From JAWODU01 sp046483125 (lineage in GTDB: Bacteria > Verrucomicrobiota > Kiritimatiellia > UBA8416 > JAWODU01), in NCBI GenBank assembly GCA_046483125.1, contig JAWODU010000101.1, positions 1-17,217 of the forward strand: a DNA stretch of 17,217 nucleotides, written 5' to 3'. The position numbers were made by a program, and so were the translations under genes. The stretch's first letter is position 1. Every line of letters starts with the position of its first letter. Positions 14,306-17,217 of this stretch are shown here, piece after piece. The notes beneath the pieces are model-generated. The model ran no database searches. It saw only the letters and a list, made by a program, of their open reading frames with translations, and had not been told where the DNA came from.

Positions 14306-15689
14306 ATCGCCTGATTAATTTCATCCTCTTTAGAAATTCCCTCGCGAAACGCTTGTAAGCCGCGGCGCCCGCGGAATGCGAGGCATAGGACAGTATGGGT
14401 TTCCCGAAGCTGGGGGCTTCGCTCAGCCTGATATTTCTTGGAATTACGGTCCTGTAAACGGCTTTACCGAAGTGCTTTCGAACTTCCTTCAGCACGTCGG
14501 ACGAAAGTCTGGTTCGTTTGTCGTACATTGTCAACAGGATGCCCTCCATTGCCAGGCCGGGATTAGCCCCGTTTTCTCTGAGCTGTGCGATGAAGTCCTT
14601 GATTACGGAAAGCCCCTCGAGCGCATAGTACTCGCACTGGATCGGAATAAGCGCCGAATGAGCGAGAGTCAGAGCGTTGGCGGTGAGCACGCCCAGGGAG
14701 GGCGGGCAATCAATCAGGAGCAGGTCATATTTGCCGGTCTCCAGCACGGGTGCGAGAGCAGTTGACAGGCGGCGCAGGTAGTTATCCATATGTACAAGGT
14801 CCACCTCGGCCCCGGCGAGATCCAGCTCGGAAGGGATTACATCAAGTCTTTTCATCTCGGTTGATTTAACAAGGCCTTCAACACTTTTCCGTCCGAGAAG
14901 AGGCTGATAGAGGCTGAATCCTTGTTCCCGGTCCAGGCCAAGCCCGCTGGTGGCGTTCGCCTGTGGGTCTAGGTCAACCAGCAGTACGCGCTTGCCCGAT
15001 TCGGCGGCAAAGGCCGCGAGGTTGACTGCTGTTGTTGTCTTTCCGACGCCGCCCTTCTGGTTGGCGACTGCCACAATACGGCTTCTGGTGGTTTCGCGCG
15101 GGGAGGGCTTCGCGGGAGACCTGCCTTTATCGCCGATCAGTCCCCGGGCTCGGGCGAAGGCAAAAATGCCGCCCGCCTGAATGACGGGAGCGGCCGCGCC
15201 CAGCCCCTTCAGGGCGAAGGATTTGCCCGAATCGACGTGAAGGATGGTTGAGGATTCGAGATCTATTTCGGCATCTTCGCCGGTGTGAAAAATGTCGCAC
15301 AGGCGGCCCCGGCTTTCCAGCGGGTAGAGTTCCCCTGTGGCGACTGCGTTCCGGAAGAATATCCGGGCATAAGATTGAGCGACAACGGCTTTAACACCGG
15401 CGGCTCCGAGCGCAATTGGCGCGTGTTCCCGCGATGAACCGCACCCGAAATTGCGGCCGGCGATAATAACGGCGAACTCGGACGCAGTTTTGCCTTCCCG
15501 TACAAACCGGGGCATGGTGTCCGGGAGCCCCGCGAGTGCGTGCGAACCGAGTTTGCGATATTCCTCTGAGATGGTCGGCACAAGGCTCAGGAATTCCGCC
15601 GGGATTATACAGTCGGTGTCGATATTGTCGCCGAGGACATATATCCTGCCGCGGATTTTACCTGAAGAAGATGTGTTATGCTGAGCCAT
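14304..15689 (-). CDS. LeuD-ParA fusion: isopropylmalate dehydratase small subunit joined to a ParA/Soj ATPase
   Basis: This single open frame has 461 codons. Residues 1-183 are a complete LeuD: GDNIDTDCIIPAEFL (20-34), AGRNFGCGSSREHAPIAL (77-94) and the usual ending VIQAGGIFAFARARG. A Lys/Pro/Ser/Arg linker follows (184-203). Residues 204-461 are a full ParA/Soj: deviant Walker A KGGVGKT (212-218), Walker A' DLDPQANATSGLG (239-251), Walker B LLLIDCPPS (323-331) and RNIRLSEAPSFGKP (418-431). ATG 15689 lies 2 bp after the leuC stop. No start codon occurs in any frame between the domains except GTG at 15072-15074, inside the first ParA strand and without a ribosome site. LeuD completes the LeuC active site. 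ParA normally segregates chromosomes with ParB, but no parB is adjacent. Confidence 0.88.
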   Translation of the reverse strand: MAQHNTSSSGKIRGRIYVLGDNIDTDCIIPAEFLSLVPTISEEYRKLGSHALAGLPDTMPRFVREGKTASEFAVIIAGRNFGCGSSREHAPIALGAAGVKAVVAQSYARIFFRNAVATGELYPLESRGRLCDIFHTGEDAEIDLESSTILHVDSGKSFALKGLGAAAPVIQAGGIFAFARARGLIGDKGRSPAKPSPRETTRSRIVAVANQKGGVGKTTTAVNLAAFAAESGKRVLLVDLDPQANATSGLGLDREQGFSLYQPLLGRKSVEGLVKSTEMKRLDVIPSELDLAGAEVDLVHMDNYLRRLSTALAPVLETGKYDLLLIDCPPSLGVLTANALTLAHSALIPIQCEYYALEGLSVIKDFIAQLRENGANPGLAMEGILLTMYDKRTRLSSDVLKEVRKHFGKAVYRTVIPRNIRLSEAPSFGKPILSYASHSAGAAAYKRFAREFLKRMKLIRR

Positions 15690-15691
15690 AA

Positions 15692-16990
15692 TCAGATGAA
15701 TTCCCTCGGGTCGGTTATGCGGCCGGTGACGGCCGACGCCGCGGCCGTAAGGGGGGATGCAAGGTAAATTGACGCATCCTTGGCCCCCATGCGTCCGATA
15801 AAATTCCTGTTGGTAGTACTCAGCACCGTTTCCGGCCCGGATACACGGCCGAATGTGTCTTCCGGGCCGCCGAGGCAGGCCGCGCATGAGGGCGGCGCTA
15901 TATCCAGGCATCCGGCCTCCGCGAATATTTCCACGAGTGATTTACCTTCCAGGTCTTCGGTAATAAGGTTTTCGGCAGTTTCGACCGTGGCGGGCACGAG
16001 ATACGTTGGAACCGAAACTTTTTTCCCTTTCAGTATGCGCGCTGCCATGCGGAAATCTGTCAGCTTGCCGCCTGTGCAGGAGCCGATATAAACACGGTCG
16101 AGCCCGATGTTCTGCCTTTCCCGTGCGAGAGCGAAGTTTGACGGCTGATGGGGTTCGGCGACGCACGGCTCCATGGATGATACGTCATAATCTGCTGTCT
16201 TGTAGACTGAGGCCTCCGGATCCGTGTAGACGGGGTGAAATTCTTTACGGGTACGGGACCGCACATACTTTAGAGTCGTGTTATCCGGATCCATTATCCC
16301 GTTCTTGGCACCGGCTTCAACCGCCATGTTGCATACAGTCATTCTTTCGTCCATGTTCATCGTCGAGAGGGTCTCGCCGCAGAATTCCATGGCGCAGTAT
16401 GTTGCGCCGTCCACGCCTATATCGCCGATTATGCTTAGAATTATGTCTTTGGCCGCAAGATAGTCCGGTTTTGCTTCGTGAAGATTAAACCTGAAAGTGG
16501 CGGGCACCTTGAGCAGAAGTTTACCGGCACCGAGCACAAATCCCGCGTCGGTATTGCCGATGCCGGAGGCGAATGCTCCGAACGCCCCGTGAGTGCATGT
16601 ATGCGAATCGGTGCCGAGAATGACTTCGCCAGGCCTGACATGCCCCTCCTGAGAGAGAGCTACGTGGCAGACGCCCTTGTAATCCGATGTGCCGGGATCG
16701 TAATAGTTCGGAAGCTGATGTTCGGCAGTGAACTGTTGCAGGGTTTCAACGTTACGCGCGGCTTTTTTATCAGCGGTAAAGATATAGTGATCCGGAATTA
16801 TAACTACCTTTTCCGGGTCCCACACGCGTGCGTCGCGGCCGAATTCCCTTTTGAAGATTCCTATGGTGCCGGGGCCGCATACGTCATGGGTAAGCAGAAT
16901 GTCCACGTTCACCCATATATTTTCCCCGGGTTTGACGTTTTGTTGACCGGCGGCCCTGGCCAGGATCTTTTCTGTCAGAGTGGCTGGCAT
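15692..16990 (-). CDS. leuC: LeuC-type hydro-lyase large subunit (isopropylmalate or related dehydratase)
   Basis: This 432-residue member of the aconitase superfamily carries the 4Fe-4S cluster that isomerises 2- to 3-isopropylmalate together with LeuD. Cluster ligands are Cys305 (YIGSCTGGKL) and Cys369/Cys372 (PPSCAACLGG). Other motifs are LTHDVCGPGT (33-42), ILGTDSHTCTHGAFGAFA (124-141) and STTNRNFIGRMG (391-402). The length fits the compact LeuC2/homoaconitase group of about 420 residues, rather than the roughly 470-residue E. coli type. This group includes isopropylmalate, homoaconitate and dimethylmalate enzymes, so the substrate is not fixed by the sequence. The ATG at 16990 has AGGAG about 13 bp upstream, somewhat far. 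The leuD part follows after 2 bp. Confidence 0.9.
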   Translation of the reverse strand: MPATLTEKILARAAGQQNVKPGENIWVNVDILLTHDVCGPGTIGIFKREFGRDARVWDPEKVVIIPDHYIFTADKKAARNVETLQQFTAEHQLPNYYDPGTSDYKGVCHVALSQEGHVRPGEVILGTDSHTCTHGAFGAFASGIGNTDAGFVLGAGKLLLKVPATFRFNLHEAKPDYLAAKDIILSIIGDIGVDGATYCAMEFCGETLSTMNMDERMTVCNMAVEAGAKNGIMDPDNTTLKYVRSRTRKEFHPVYTDPEASVYKTADYDVSSMEPCVAEPHQPSNFALARERQNIGLDRVYIGSCTGGKLTDFRMAARILKGKKVSVPTYLVPATVETAENLITEDLEGKSLVEIFAEAGCLDIAPPSCAACLGGPEDTFGRVSGPETVLSTTNRNFIGRMGAKDASIYLASPLTAAASAVTGRITDPREFI

Positions 16991-17063
16991 TGTTGTGATA
17001 CTGCTCCTGAAAGCGAGGTCTGCACACTAGTCCCTATACAAGCGTGATTTAATTGCGGAAAGG

Positions 17064-17153
17064 ATGACTAAAAACTCGAAATGCCCGCCAGTATTGGTTA
17101 AAGTAAAGATATTGAAAACCACAAAAACCAATGAAAGGGGGCATTTCAAGTGA
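17064..17153 (+). CDS. Possible 29-codon leader ORF before the transposase
   Basis: ATG 17064 opens 29 codons (starting MTKNSKCPPVLV) and stops at TGA 17151-17153, overlapping the GTG start of the next frame in GTGA. It passes through both arms of the hairpin at 17078-17147, so ribosomes on it would unfold that structure. A purine-rich GGAAAGG abuts the ATG without the normal gap, which makes efficient initiation doubtful. I recognise no family. Confidence 0.25.
   Translation: MTKNSKCPPVLVKVKILKTTKTNERGHFK
17078..17147 (+). repeat. Two-part inverted repeat enclosing the transposase ribosome site
   Basis: GAAATGCCC (17078-17086) pairs with GGGCATTTC (17139-17147), and ATTGGTT (17093-17099) pairs with AACCAAT (17126-17132), with an internal loop between the two stems. 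The AAAGGGGG ribosome site (17134-17141) of the GTG at 17150 lies partly in the right arm. A transcript entering from outside would fold and hide it. Hairpins of this kind limit read-through expression in several insertion sequences (IS10, IS50). Confidence 0.65.
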
Positions 17154-17217
17154 GCAGATCCTACCGCAAAATCATCCGTAACCGCAAGGAAAGAATTGAA
17201 CGTCGGCTGGCCCGCAA
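17150..17217 (+). mobile_element. N-terminus of a probable insertion-sequence transposase, cut by the window edge
   Basis: GTG 17150 opens a frame that runs off the window after 22 codons (MSRSYRKIIRNRKERIERRL...). AGGGGG lies 8 bp upstream. The short, very basic N-terminus with 'IRNRKERIERRLAR' resembles, from memory, the first residues of IS1380-type transposases, which begin with a similar Arg/Lys-rich segment before a conserved 'HYE' region that lies outside this window. Terminal repeats and target duplications cannot be defined from one end. A non-transposase basic protein remains possible. Confidence 0.45.

Noticed and set aside
15690..15911. 74-codon N-terminal extension of the LeuD-ParA frame back to 15911
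   Set aside because: It lies entirely over the end of leuC in another frame, has no LeuD similarity, and the ATG at 15689 two bases after the leuC stop gives a normal LeuD N-terminus.
1..17217. CRISPR arrays, tRNA or rRNA genes, toxin-antitoxin or restriction systems
   Set aside because: I found no regularly spaced direct repeats of CRISPR type, no recognisable cloverleaf or rRNA sequence, and no proteins of known defence families.

Overview
The window looks like a chromosomal segment of a free-living bacterium with moderately high GC. I see no phage genes and no plasmid backbone. The only mobile-element trace is the start of a probable transposase at the right edge. Housekeeping genes (grpE, dnaJ, rsmE, def, leuC/leuD) are interleaved with a cell-envelope glycosylation cluster. 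The citrate/isopropylmalate synthase is of the type known from anaerobes such as Clostridium kluyveri. The large DUF2723-TPR membrane protein and paired DUF4139 proteins are typical of uncultured anaerobic lineages, perhaps of the PVC/Kiritimatiellota type. The taxonomic guess is weak.

Layout. 1-81 is the last 26 codons of an unknown gene, possibly an M16 peptidase. 82-463 is non-coding and holds a striking 148-bp inverted-repeat structure with six copies of an 8-bp motif. 464-2984 (+) holds two tandem paralogous secreted DUF4139 proteins. 3006-4157 (-) is a GT4 glycosyltransferase whose C-terminal tail is encoded in a 7-bp tandem repeat. 4228-6955 (+) is a promoter followed by grpE, dnaJ and rsmE, without dnaK. 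A 15-codon leader frame overlaps the grpE start. 12186-6932 (-) is a three-gene cluster: a DPM1-like GT2, a decaprenyl-phosphate phosphoribosyltransferase-like UbiA protein, and a 1166-residue DUF2723 (TMEM260/GT-C-like) membrane protein with a TPR tail. Its 3' end overlaps the 3' end of rsmE. 12320-14210 (+) holds a Re-citrate synthase/isopropylmalate synthase family enzyme and peptide deformylase, overlapping by 11 bp. 16990-14304 (-) holds leuC and an open frame that fuses LeuD to a complete ParA/Soj ATPase. 17064-17217 is a hairpin plus the N-terminus of a probable IS transposase.

How the genes may work together. The GT2 and UbiA proteins should charge polyprenyl phosphate with a hexose and with 5-phosphoribose. 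The DUF2723 protein has the architecture of an enzyme that spends such lipid-linked sugars outside the cytoplasmic membrane, so the cluster reads as a lipid-sugar-dependent glycosylation module. The synthase at 12320 and the LeuC/LeuD pair could catalyse consecutive steps, either of leucine synthesis or of a citrate-to-isocitrate route. The sequence does not settle which.

The most unusual item is the in-frame LeuD-ParA fusion. The ParA part keeps all its ATPase motifs, has no start codon of its own except a GTG inside its first beta strand, and has no parB beside it.
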